Assembly (NCBI GenBank): GCA_018814465.1
Contig: JAHIZR010000146.1
Location: 1-15,043, forward strand
Source of the DNA: a bacterium
Lineage (GTDB): Bacteria > Electryoneota > RPQS01
Direction of reading: 5' to 3'
Length of the DNA: 15,043 nt
The notes under the pieces were generated by a model, which was not told the origin of the DNA, did no database searches, and saw only the letters and a program-made list of their open reading frames with translations. The translations under genes were made by a program, and so were the position numbers. Of this stretch, positions 5,675-13,339 are shown in pieces (within the stretch, counting starts at the first letter, position 1; every line of letters begins with the position of its first letter).

Positions 5675-7780
5675 TTGGATCGACCTCGCATACATATTCT
5701 CGTTGTTGATGACGAACCGCAAATCCGTGAAGTGCTCGAGGAGTTCTTGCGCGGTAAGGGACATGTCGTGTATGCGGCTGCTTCGGCGGAGGAAGCGCTC
5801 GAAAATGAGGATTTGAAGAAAATCGAAGTCGGGCTGATCGATATTCATCTGCCGGGTAAGTTGACGGGGCATGATCTTATCGAGCGGCTAAATAGCTTGT
5901 TGCCGGAAGCAGCTATGATCATGATGTCCGGGCAGGGGAAAATCGACGATCTGATCACGGCTTTCGAACGGCATGTCTTTACGTTCATAAGCAAACCGTT
6001 CGAATCCCTGAACGAAATCGAACTGCTCGTTCGTCGTGCTGCCGAAGCCAAACGCAATGAAATCGCGGCCAAGGAATATACACGAAGTCTTGAAACATCG
6101 AAAACGAGACTTGAGGAAGAGGTTGCAAAGCGCACTCAGCAGCTTGAACGGATGCGTAATATTGTATCGCACCTGTTCGCCGTCAGCTCAAAACTCGGAT
6201 TGATCGAGCCGCTTGACAGTCTGTTGAATTATGTCTGTCAATCCATCGTGGACGCGGGCGCTTTTCGTCGCGCGGTCATTCTGCTCTGCGACGATAAATT
6301 TATTGTTCGTCATATCGGTGTTGCCGAGTTTGACGGCGTCAACGACCTTATTCAAAAGCGAGTCAGGGAACGCCGTGACGCTCCGCTCAGACCCTATGAT
6401 TTCGCGCGTGAAGAGCAGCGAATCGGAACCGGCTATTACGCAAAGGCTACTTCCTCACCTGTCAGTGAAAAAGCCAAGGCTGACGGCTGGCAGTTCGGCG
6501 ATCAGTTGACGGTTCCGCTGCGCAGACAAGACGGCGCAATCTTTGGGTATCTTTCCGTGGACGAGCCCCTTGACAATTCGCGTCCTTCGGAAGAGATCAT
6601 TCAATATCTCGACGTGCTGCTGAATCACAGCGCGCTTCATGTCGAAGCGCAGCAGTTCCGGCAGCATCTGCGCGACCGCGCATCGGAACTCGAACAACGA
6701 GTTCAGGAACGTACCACGGAATTGCGGCAATCACAAGAAAAGTTCAGCCGTCTTGTAAATCTTACTTCCGATATCGTTTATGTGACGGATGCCGAGGGTA
6801 AAATCATCTATTTGAATGATGCCTTCATGACAAATCTTGGCTATGTTCGTGAAAATTATATCGGCAACAGTCTTGCCGCTGTCTTGCAAGAATTAGTCAC
6901 GGATGATCCGTCTAATCGCGTTGAGATCGAAAACCTTACCAGCGAGTCCGATTCAGCGGTCCTGCACAGAATCGAACTGCTCACAAGACAGGGCGATAAG
7001 CGAGTTTTCGAGATCAATCGCTCGGTGATTCGGCAGGGGGGAGAGTTCCAAGGCACTCAAGGAATCGCCCGTGATGTTACCGAACATCGAGCGCTTCTAA
7101 AGCGCGTTATGTCGTCCGAACGGTTAGCGGCAACCGGCAGACTGGCTGCCGGAGTTGCCCACGAGATCAATAATCCGCTGCAGGCGATCACATCGCAATT
7201 GAACGCTGTCCTTAAGCAAACCCAGGATAACAAAGAGGCCAAAGAGCATCTCGAGCAGATTGGAGAAGGCATCGACAGAATTCGCACCATCGTCAGAGGT
7301 ATGCTGGATCTGCACCGGACTCAGTCCTCGGCGACGGTCGATGTGAATCTGAACGAAGTCATTGAGAAAGTACTGGCGTTGACAGCGAAGCAGCTTCGCG
7401 GTGACAATGTGGAAGTCGTCAAGGAATTGAGTGACATCCCTCCGGTCATCAAAGGATCTCCCTCCGACTTGCAGCAGGTCATTTTAAACCTGATTCTGAA
7501 CGCGTCCGAAGCAATGCCGGAGGGCGGAATATTGACGGTTTCTTCCGACTGCGTAAATGATGCTATCGATCTGAAATTCAAAGATACAGGCACAGGTATT
7601 CCCGCGGAGCTTCAGAAAAAGATCTTTGATCCTTTCTTCAGTAATCGCGTCTCCGGCGGCGGCGTCGGTTTGGGACTCTACTTGAGCCGAAACATTGTTG
7701 AAATCCATCAGGGAACGATAAAAGTTGATTCCGAAATGGGGAAGGGGACGATCTTCACGCTCAGTTTTCCGATTCTATGA
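5675..7780 (+). CDS. REC-GAF-PAS sensor histidine kinase
   Basis: This is a 701-residue two-component sensor with no transmembrane segment, so probably cytoplasmic. A receiver domain occupies about residues 5-125, with acidic pocket D12-D13, phospho-acceptor D56 (LIDIHLPG) and the conserved lysine in FISKPFE. A coiled coil (~130-165) leads to a GAF-like domain (~165-330), a second coiled coil (~333-358) and a PAS domain (~360-478; FSRLVNLTSDIVYVTD). The HisKA helix has phospho-acceptor H496 in VAHEINNPLQ. The HATPase domain has the N box (LNLILNASEAMPEGG), G1 (DTGTGIP), F box (FDPFFS) and G2 (GGVGLGLYLS). The start is TTG at 5675, 4 bases after the ltaE stop and directly before the REC core; no better start is available. 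No partner response regulator is encoded in the window. The ligand is unknown. Confidence 0.9.
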   Translation: MDRPRIHILVVDDEPQIREVLEEFLRGKGHVVYAAASAEEALENEDLKKIEVGLIDIHLPGKLTGHDLIERLNSLLPEAAMIMMSGQGKIDDLITAFERHVFTFISKPFESLNEIELLVRRAAEAKRNEIAAKEYTRSLETSKTRLEEEVAKRTQQLERMRNIVSHLFAVSSKLGLIEPLDSLLNYVCQSIVDAGAFRRAVILLCDDKFIVRHIGVAEFDGVNDLIQKRVRERRDAPLRPYDFAREEQRIGTGYYAKATSSPVSEKAKADGWQFGDQLTVPLRRQDGAIFGYLSVDEPLDNSRPSEEIIQYLDVLLNHSALHVEAQQFRQHLRDRASELEQRVQERTTELRQSQEKFSRLVNLTSDIVYVTDAEGKIIYLNDAFMTNLGYVRENYIGNSLAAVLQELVTDDPSNRVEIENLTSESDSAVLHRIELLTRQGDKRVFEINRSVIRQGGEFQGTQGIARDVTEHRALLKRVMSSERLAATGRLAAGVAHEINNPLQAITSQLNAVLKQTQDNKEAKEHLEQIGEGIDRIRTIVRGMLDLHRTQSSATVDVNLNEVIEKVLALTAKQLRGDNVEVVKELSDIPPVIKGSPSDLQQVILNLILNASEAMPEGGILTVSSDCVNDAIDLKFKDTGTGIPAELQKKIFDPFFSNRVSGGGVGLGLYLSRNIVEIHQGTIKVDSEMGKGTIFTLSFPIL

Positions 7781-7798
7781 TTCCGATATTCAAACAGC

Positions 7799-7826
7799 AA
7801 AAGGCACACCGCGCGGTGTGCCTTTT
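7799..7826. terminator. Bidirectional intrinsic terminator between convergent genes
   Basis: AAAAGGCACACC (7799-7810) and GGTGTGCCTTTT (7815-7826) form a perfect 12-bp stem around a GCGC loop; the loop bases are themselves palindromic, so the whole 28 bases are self-complementary. The A-run on one side and the T-run (7823-7827) on the other make it an intrinsic terminator in both directions. It serves the kinase gene ending at 7780 and the minus-strand operon ending at 7848. Confidence 0.92.
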
Positions 7827-7847
7827 TAATTTACTGATTGAATGTAT

Positions 7848-8942
7848 TTAATGCAGAGCGCTTGCCGTTTCAGAAGCACCCACGATAATATGATCAACTA
7901 AGGAAATGCCCAATGCCGCCGCCGCAGCGCTGACTGCTCGACTGAAATGAATATCCTCGACCGACGGCATGCATCTGCCGCTCGGATGGTTATGAATGAG
8001 GATGATCTTCTTACAGGAAAGCATTACAGCGGGCTTTAAAGCTTCCGAAATATCAAGCTTTGCACTGTTGACAGCTCCCTGTGCAAGCTGAACGACCTCT
8101 CGAATACGATCCTCTTCATCGAGATAGACGGCATGTATCTCTTCTAATTCGCAGTCCCGCAGCTGTTCAATGAGATCATGGAGCGAGGCTGTAAACTTAC
8201 CATCTCTTTTTCGATTGCCGCATCTGTCCATGCGGGCTGCATCTGAAACAGACCCGCGCTTTGTAATTCCATAGACGAGAGTAATCCCTGTTGGCTGAAT
8301 TCCCGCCTTCTGAATTTTCTCAATCGCATCCATAATCAGCTCTGCCTGATCCGGATTTCGTTTTACAGCGCTTCGAAGCCTTTCAATACAGTTGGCTTGA
8401 TATCGTGTATTATCGGAAGCGCTGACGAAATCCGAGTCGGCAGAAGATTGAAGCTCACGGATGCCGCGCAATCCGGAGATTCTTAAACGCTTTTCGATTG
8501 CCGAAAAGTCAAAGCCGTCGTGGGATGTCGGTTCATTCAGGATATTTTCATAGACAAGATAGTTTTCCTGTTGACGGTTCAGCGCTGTTTGATTTCTTGT
8601 TAACACACTCAGTATTCCCGCGGGTTTCAGCTTGCTTGCAGATTGACTTATGATGTCGAATGTAGCATTGACATTCGTAAGTGCGCAGATTAAGATGAAA
8701 TCAAAATCCGCTGCATTGTCGGTTCCCTGAAACAGTCTTGTATTACGAGAGCACTGCGATAGCATTCGTGTCTCTTCACTCGATAGATTCAAATAGAGCA
8801 GGTCGAATCTCTCAGCAAGAATACCATAGACTACTGCTCCCGGCCACCCACGGACCAGCCCCCTCGATCCTCGCAAGGCTTCGAGAAATTCCCGAACGAT
8901 ATTCTGCTTGCTATCCAACCTTAGCGCCACTGGGGATGTCAC
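7848..8942 (-). CDS. RadC-type JAB/JAMM domain protein with methyltransferase-like N-terminus
   Basis: The product is 364 residues. Residues ~250-364 are a RadC-like JAB1/MPN+ domain: the JAMM metal motif is complete (H317-N-H319-PSG, S327, D330), followed by the typical SLVDHIIVG strand. The protein stops about ten residues after that strand, a little earlier than most RadC proteins. The usual RadC N-terminal helix-hairpin-helix region is missing. Residues ~1-245 instead read like a class I methyltransferase fold: a strand-helix start, a strand ending LLYLNLSSEETRML where motif II would be, FDFILI, then LKPAGILSVLTRNQT, and a late strand pair around GITLVYGITKRG. The glycine-rich SAM motif is not recognisable and the motif II acid appears to be N, so catalysis there is doubtful. 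GTG at 8942 overlaps metG by 32 bases; GTG at 8930 is an alternative. It is the last gene of the operon. Function unknown: metallopeptidase-like, nucleic-acid or protein target not inferable. Confidence 0.8.
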   Translation of the reverse strand: MTSPVALRLDSKQNIVREFLEALRGSRGLVRGWPGAVVYGILAERFDLLYLNLSSEETRMLSQCSRNTRLFQGTDNAADFDFILICALTNVNATFDIISQSASKLKPAGILSVLTRNQTALNRQQENYLVYENILNEPTSHDGFDFSAIEKRLRISGLRGIRELQSSADSDFVSASDNTRYQANCIERLRSAVKRNPDQAELIMDAIEKIQKAGIQPTGITLVYGITKRGSVSDAARMDRCGNRKRDGKFTASLHDLIEQLRDCELEEIHAVYLDEEDRIREVVQLAQGAVNSAKLDISEALKPAVMLSCKKIILIHNHPSGRCMPSVEDIHFSRAVSAAAAALGISLVDHIIVGASETASALH

Positions 8943-10815
8943 CGTCAGGAGTTACTAATACAAGTTTTCCACCCGCCTTTGCCGCAAGGAGCATGCCCTG
9001 AGAGACTTCACCTCTCAGCTTTGTGGGCTTCAAGTTCGCCACAACGATGATTAACTTATCAATGAGCTGCTCCGGTGAATAATACTCGGCGATTCCCGCG
9101 ATGATCTGCCGAGTCTCCGTGCCGATTCTGATTTGCAGTTTCAGGAGTTTGTCCGCCTGCGGGAGTTTCTCCGCTGAAATAACCTTCGCAACCTGCAAAT
9201 CAATCTTGCTGAAATCAGCTATCTCAATGATATTCTCGGTCTCAGCAATTTCCACAGTGCCCTGCGGATTATCAAAATAGTCGGGAATCTTCTCCGGTAG
9301 CTCTTTCTCATCGATACGCGGAAACAGCGCATCGCCTTTCTCAAAGCGAGTGCCTGCTCGCAAACGGCCCCACTGTCCCGCACTGTCAATAACAAATCCT
9401 TCTGTCGGTTCACCCATTCTTGCAAGCAGCCGCGAAGTGCGCTCCGGCATAACAGGGTGAAGCAGGACGGCGGCAATCCGCAGCGCTTCGGCACAATTAT
9501 GCAGGACGGTCCCCGCCGCTTCCTTATCGGTCTTCACCAGCTTCCAGGGAGCGTTTGATTCGAAATAACGATTCGTTGCGCGCACCATCTGAAGAACCTC
9601 TTCAATCAGAGTGTGCAGGCTGAACTCGTTGACCAGAACGGGAAGTCGCTCAATCAAGGACGCTGCAGACTCGCGCGGTTCACAGGATGAATCTTTTGAT
9701 TCAGGCAGTTTGCCCTCGAAATGATCGCCTATCAGTTTCGCGACACGGCTGAACAGGTTGCCCAGATCATTGGCAAGATCGGAGTTGATCCGCTTGACCA
9801 TTGATGAAATCGAGAATGAAGCGTCAAGCCCGACAACCATGTCCCTGATCAGAAAATACCGAACCGCATCCGCTCCGAATTCCGCTACGAGCGGCAGAAT
9901 ATCGACCGGCTTGCCGGAGGATTTCGAAATCTTCGAATCCTTGAAGTTCCAGTATCCGTGTACGGTCAGATGTTGAAACATGTCGATTCCGGCGGCGTGC
10001 AGCATCGTTGGCCAGTAGATCCCATGCGGTTTCAGAATATCCTTACCGATCAGATGCTCTGCGGACACCCAGTACTCCGACCATTCCGGATTGCTGTCGT
10101 ATCCGATGCCGGTTAAGTAATTGAGCAAAGCATCGAACCAGACATAGACAACATAGTCCTTGTCAAACGGAATTTCAATTCCCCATTCCAGCCTTGTTTT
10201 CGGACGTGATATGCATAAATCCTCCAATGGTTCGCGCAGAAAACCCAGCACTTCGTTGCGATAACGTTCCGGCCGGATGAAATCAGGATGCTGCTTTATA
10301 TAATCAATCAGCCACTCCTGATAATTACTCATCCTGAAGAAGTAGTTGCTTTCTTTTACGTATTCAGGTTTCGTTTGATGATCCGGACATTTGCCGTCAA
10401 CAAGTTCGGTATCGGTCAGAAAACGTTCACAGCCGGTGCAGTAGTTGCCGCCATATTCCCCAAAATAAATGTCACCCTTATCGTACAACCGCTGCAAAAT
10501 ATGCTTCACGACCGCGAGATGATCTTCATCCGTTGTGCGAATGAACCGGTCCGGCGCGGTATGGATCAGCGGCCAAAGATCGCGGAATTTCTGACTGATC
10601 CGATCGACAAAAACTTTCGGAGCTGTTCCTTCGCGAGCGGCGGATTGCGCTATCTTGTCTCCATGCTCATCGGTGCCCGTCAGGAAATAGGTGTGCTCTC
10701 CCAATAAGCGATGATACCGTGCCGCCGTATCGGCAAGTATCGTAGTATACGCGGTTCCGATATGCGGATTTGAATTCACATAGTAAATCGGTGTCGTTAT
10801 GTAGTAATCGCTCAT
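8911..10815 (-). CDS. metG: Methionyl-tRNA synthetase
   Basis: It charges tRNA-Met and initiator tRNA with methionine. The product is 634 residues and all domains are present. The class I HIGH motif appears as HIGT (H18-T21, in NPHIGTAYTTI), a known variant in this family. A single zinc knuckle uses C126, C129, C143 and H146, resembling the Thermus-type enzyme. The KMSKS motif is KISKS at K295-S299. The anticodon-binding helical domain follows, with MPERTSRLLARMG. The C-terminus (~530-634) is a Trbp111/EMAPII-like tRNA-binding OB fold (FSKIDLQVAKV, AGIAEYY, LKPTKLRGEVSQGM), which supports a dimeric enzyme. The ATG overlaps the ricT stop by four bases (ATGA), implying translational coupling. 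The gene downstream overlaps its 3' end. Confidence 0.97.
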   Translation of the reverse strand: MSDYYITTPIYYVNSNPHIGTAYTTILADTAARYHRLLGEHTYFLTGTDEHGDKIAQSAAREGTAPKVFVDRISQKFRDLWPLIHTAPDRFIRTTDEDHLAVVKHILQRLYDKGDIYFGEYGGNYCTGCERFLTDTELVDGKCPDHQTKPEYVKESNYFFRMSNYQEWLIDYIKQHPDFIRPERYRNEVLGFLREPLEDLCISRPKTRLEWGIEIPFDKDYVVYVWFDALLNYLTGIGYDSNPEWSEYWVSAEHLIGKDILKPHGIYWPTMLHAAGIDMFQHLTVHGYWNFKDSKISKSSGKPVDILPLVAEFGADAVRYFLIRDMVVGLDASFSISSMVKRINSDLANDLGNLFSRVAKLIGDHFEGKLPESKDSSCEPRESAASLIERLPVLVNEFSLHTLIEEVLQMVRATNRYFESNAPWKLVKTDKEAAGTVLHNCAEALRIAAVLLHPVMPERTSRLLARMGEPTEGFVIDSAGQWGRLRAGTRFEKGDALFPRIDEKELPEKIPDYFDNPQGTVEIAETENIIEIADFSKIDLQVAKVISAEKLPQADKLLKLQIRIGTETRQIIAGIAEYYSPEQLIDKLIIVVANLKPTKLRGEVSQGMLLAAKAGGKLVLVTPDGDIPSGAKVG

Positions 10816-12116
10816 TGCGAGTCGCTGTCCTTTCCGGATCGTTTTGTGCGCCGGCCGCCTCGTCTCCGTCGTTTTTTGTTGGAGGATGCGTCGGATGCCG
10901 GCGCATCAGAGGAGGGCTGTTTCGCTTGCGGATGATCTGCTGACTTTGAAACCTCCGCTTGTGCTTCTCTTCGTTTGGCCGGGGAATTCGTGGATTTATC
11001 GGATTTGGCTTCAGCGACCGTCGTGGTGTCACCGGATGAAGAACTCTTTTTCCGGCGGCTGCGCCGCTTTCGCTTACTCTTTCTCGCGGACGCGTCGTCC
11101 GCGTTCACATCCGTTTGAACACTGACCGAGTTGCCGGCACCTTCAAGCTCAACACTCATTCCCTTGTCATCGATCGTGACGCGATCTCCCATCGTCGCGA
11201 CAGATCGCATATCCTGATCTTCATCAAGAGGGGGAGGAACCGGAATGAAGACGCTGTCGCCGCGGCTGCAGGTGCTGATGCACTCATTTTTCGGCATCTG
11301 CGGTTTCCAGTCTGAAATCTCAAGAAACTCGGACTGATCAATCTGTTCATACGCGCCGTTTTCATAGCGAATATGAATCGATTTACGGAGAACATCTATT
11401 TTGTCGATTACTCCTCCGCCTTTCCTCTCGTCCTTTATAAGATGCCCCACTTTAGGACAGTTCTTCTGAAACTCACGGTAACCGTCCAGCTCATAACGAA
11501 GGCAGCACTTCAAGCGTCCGCATACTCCCGACAGCTTGGTGGGATTGAGAGGCAGAAACTGATCCCGCGGCATCTGAGTCGTGATCGGTTTGAATTCCGT
11601 CAAATGGGTGGAACAACACAACGGTTCGCCGCAAACACCGAAGCCGCCCGTCTTGCGAGTTTCATCGCGAGCGCCGATCTGCCGCAGATCAATGCGGGTT
11701 CTGAATGTGGAAGCGAGATCCTTCACCAATTCACGAAAATCAACTCGACCGTCGGCCGTGAAAAAGAAAGTAAGCTTCTTCCCATCCCACTGCGATTCGA
11801 CATCCACGAGTTTCATTTCCAAATTGTGCTCGCTGATCTTTTTCTTGGCAATCCGCTTCGCATCCCGCTCGCGAATGCGGTTCTGAGTCAGCTTCTCGAT
11901 ATCAGACGATGTTGCTTTGCGGACTACGGTGAGCGTCGCGGCATTTTCATCCTCGACTCCTTCTCGAAAACCGCAATAACTCACAATCCCAAGGTCGTAT
12001 CCTCGTTCAGTCGTAACGATCACCGGATCGCCGCAGGCAAAGGGAAATTGCTGCGGATTCGCAGCCTGCTCTTTGCGGCGTCCTTTAAATTCAACTTCGA
12101 TTATTTCGTTGTTCAC
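10812..12116 (-). CDS. ricT: RicT/YaaT (PSP1 domain) protein with basic C-terminal tail
   Basis: The product is 434 residues, versus about 275 for B. subtilis RicT. The PSP1 core (~1-260) has the conserved cysteine pattern CGEPLCC (C162, C167, C168) and GVCGRLKCC (C199, C204, C205). In B. subtilis RicT works with RicA and RicF in an iron-sulfur complex that promotes RNase Y-dependent mRNA maturation. Residues ~330-434 are a low-complexity tail rich in Ser, Asp and Ala with two strongly basic blocks (KSKRKRRSRRKK and KKRRRRGGRRTKR), likely disordered and nucleic-acid binding. The start is GTG at 12116, sharing its first base with the last base of the holB TAG stop (TAGTG). Neighbours holB and metG are common PSP1 neighbours. 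No RicA or RicF is in the window, and the RNase here is RNase G, so the RNase Y link is not established. Confidence 0.9.
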   Translation of the reverse strand: MNNEIIEVEFKGRRKEQAANPQQFPFACGDPVIVTTERGYDLGIVSYCGFREGVEDENAATLTVVRKATSSDIEKLTQNRIRERDAKRIAKKKISEHNLEMKLVDVESQWDGKKLTFFFTADGRVDFRELVKDLASTFRTRIDLRQIGARDETRKTGGFGVCGEPLCCSTHLTEFKPITTQMPRDQFLPLNPTKLSGVCGRLKCCLRYELDGYREFQKNCPKVGHLIKDERKGGGVIDKIDVLRKSIHIRYENGAYEQIDQSEFLEISDWKPQMPKNECISTCSRGDSVFIPVPPPLDEDQDMRSVATMGDRVTIDDKGMSVELEGAGNSVSVQTDVNADDASARKSKRKRRSRRKKSSSSGDTTTVAEAKSDKSTNSPAKRREAQAEVSKSADHPQAKQPSSDAPASDASSNKKRRRRGGRRTKRSGKDSDSQ

Positions 12117-13339
12117 TAATTATCCATTCTATGTTTTGGAGCTTTGCCGGCACGCCTGCCCAGCGCCTGATGGATGCGAACAGACAACGCATACAGGACA
12201 AGATCCGGCGTATAACCAAGAGATATATACTCCGCTGATTTGTCGACCGCATTCATGACGGCGTCAAAATCAGCTTCAGGATAGGCTTTACCGACTCTGG
12301 CAATGCGATCCTCAAGATCGCGAAATACCAGTTTGTCGCTCGCATCCTTGGCCAGCGCGCTGTATAGTGCCGCATCCCGAAAAAAAAGATTTAAAAAATC
12401 AAAATATGAACGATCTGTCGAATACAGCCGTTCCTGCACTTTCTGTACGGTCTTTGGCAGTTCGAGGGCATCGCAGCGCGCCGATTCCACCAAATAATCG
12501 ATCACATCGGTCTGCAGTGCGCTAAGCTCCTGAGTCGAGAGCTCGCGCGCTCGCAGAAAACTGCCGTCGGCCAGCTTCGATGCGATACTCGCCTGCTCGG
12601 ATGGTACTCCATCCGATTCGAGAGCCGAAGCAATGACTTCCGAGTTTAATTTGCCGAGGCGAATCAATTGACAGCGGGAGCGGATCGTAGGCAGCAGATC
12701 CTGATCGTTCTCCGCGACCAGCAAAAAATAGCCATCCGGAGGCGGCTCTTCCAGCGCTTTCAGCAGGGCATTCTGGGCCTGAGTGTTCATCGATTCCGCG
12801 TGAAAGATCACATATACCTTGCGGGATGCCTGATAAGCCCTGCGGGATACTTTCCTGAGCAAACTGCGAATTTGCGGCAGGCGCACCGAATGACTGAAAA
12901 GCCTCGCTCTGGCTTTGCTTTTGGATTCTCCCTCGTCGATCTGAGTCGCTGTGAACGGATCGGCGGCGATGGACGCTATCAATTCCGACACCTTGTCCAC
13001 GATTCCGGATTCATCGATTTCCTCTGGCTCGTTCCCGCTTTTTTTTACTTTGATCGCTCCGGGGGGATAAGGGAAAACCAGATGCAGATCCGGGTGCTGC
13101 AGGGTGCGCGTCGCTTCACATTGCATACATGATTCACAAGGCTGACTCCCGGACTTATCGCACAGCAGTAAGCGGGCATATTCCAAAGCAACGGCGGTCT
13201 TGCCGATGCCACTGGGGCCGGAAAAGAGACAGGCATGCGCGGCACGCCCGGCGCGGAGACTCGTAGCCAATCGCGCACGAAGCGCCGCATGCCCGGCAAG
13301 GATTGCTCTTGTTGAAGCGGCTATCGTTTCTGCAGCCAT
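12116..13339 (-). CDS. holB: DNA polymerase III, delta-prime subunit
   Basis: This AAA+ clamp-loader subunit helps load the beta sliding clamp at the replication fork. From ATG 13339 the product is 407 residues. The P-loop is GPSGIGKT (41-48, K47). A four-cysteine zinc module follows at C60, C68, C71 and C74 (QPCESCMQCEA), and then HPDLHLVFP, the usual order in the DnaX/HolB family. VYVIFHAESMNTQAQNALLKALEEPP corresponds to the Walker B/sensor region, with H in place of the usual D; IRSRCQLI is the SRC arginine-finger motif. The C-terminal domain is helical. An upstream TTG at 13372 would add 11 non-conserved residues; the ATG overlaps the preceding gene by 19 bases instead of 52, so it is preferred. 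The insert at ~85-130 is longer than in E. coli. Confidence 0.92.
   Translation of the reverse strand: MAAETIAASTRAILAGHAALRARLATSLRAGRAAHACLFSGPSGIGKTAVALEYARLLLCDKSGSQPCESCMQCEATRTLQHPDLHLVFPYPPGAIKVKKSGNEPEEIDESGIVDKVSELIASIAADPFTATQIDEGESKSKARARLFSHSVRLPQIRSLLRKVSRRAYQASRKVYVIFHAESMNTQAQNALLKALEEPPPDGYFLLVAENDQDLLPTIRSRCQLIRLGKLNSEVIASALESDGVPSEQASIASKLADGSFLRARELSTQELSALQTDVIDYLVESARCDALELPKTVQKVQERLYSTDRSYFDFLNLFFRDAALYSALAKDASDKLVFRDLEDRIARVGKAYPEADFDAVMNAVDKSAEYISLGYTPDLVLYALSVRIHQALGRRAGKAPKHRMDN

Noticed and set aside
10752..10764. HIGT instead of HIGH in MetG as a possible inactivating change
   Set aside because: HIGS and HIGT forms are known in functional methionyl-tRNA synthetases, and all other motifs are intact.
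11373..12119. Plus-strand open frame of 248 codons opposite ricT
   Set aside because: It lies entirely antisense to ricT, which has clear family motifs and operon context. The translated sequence shows no recognisable domain and there is no good ribosome site.
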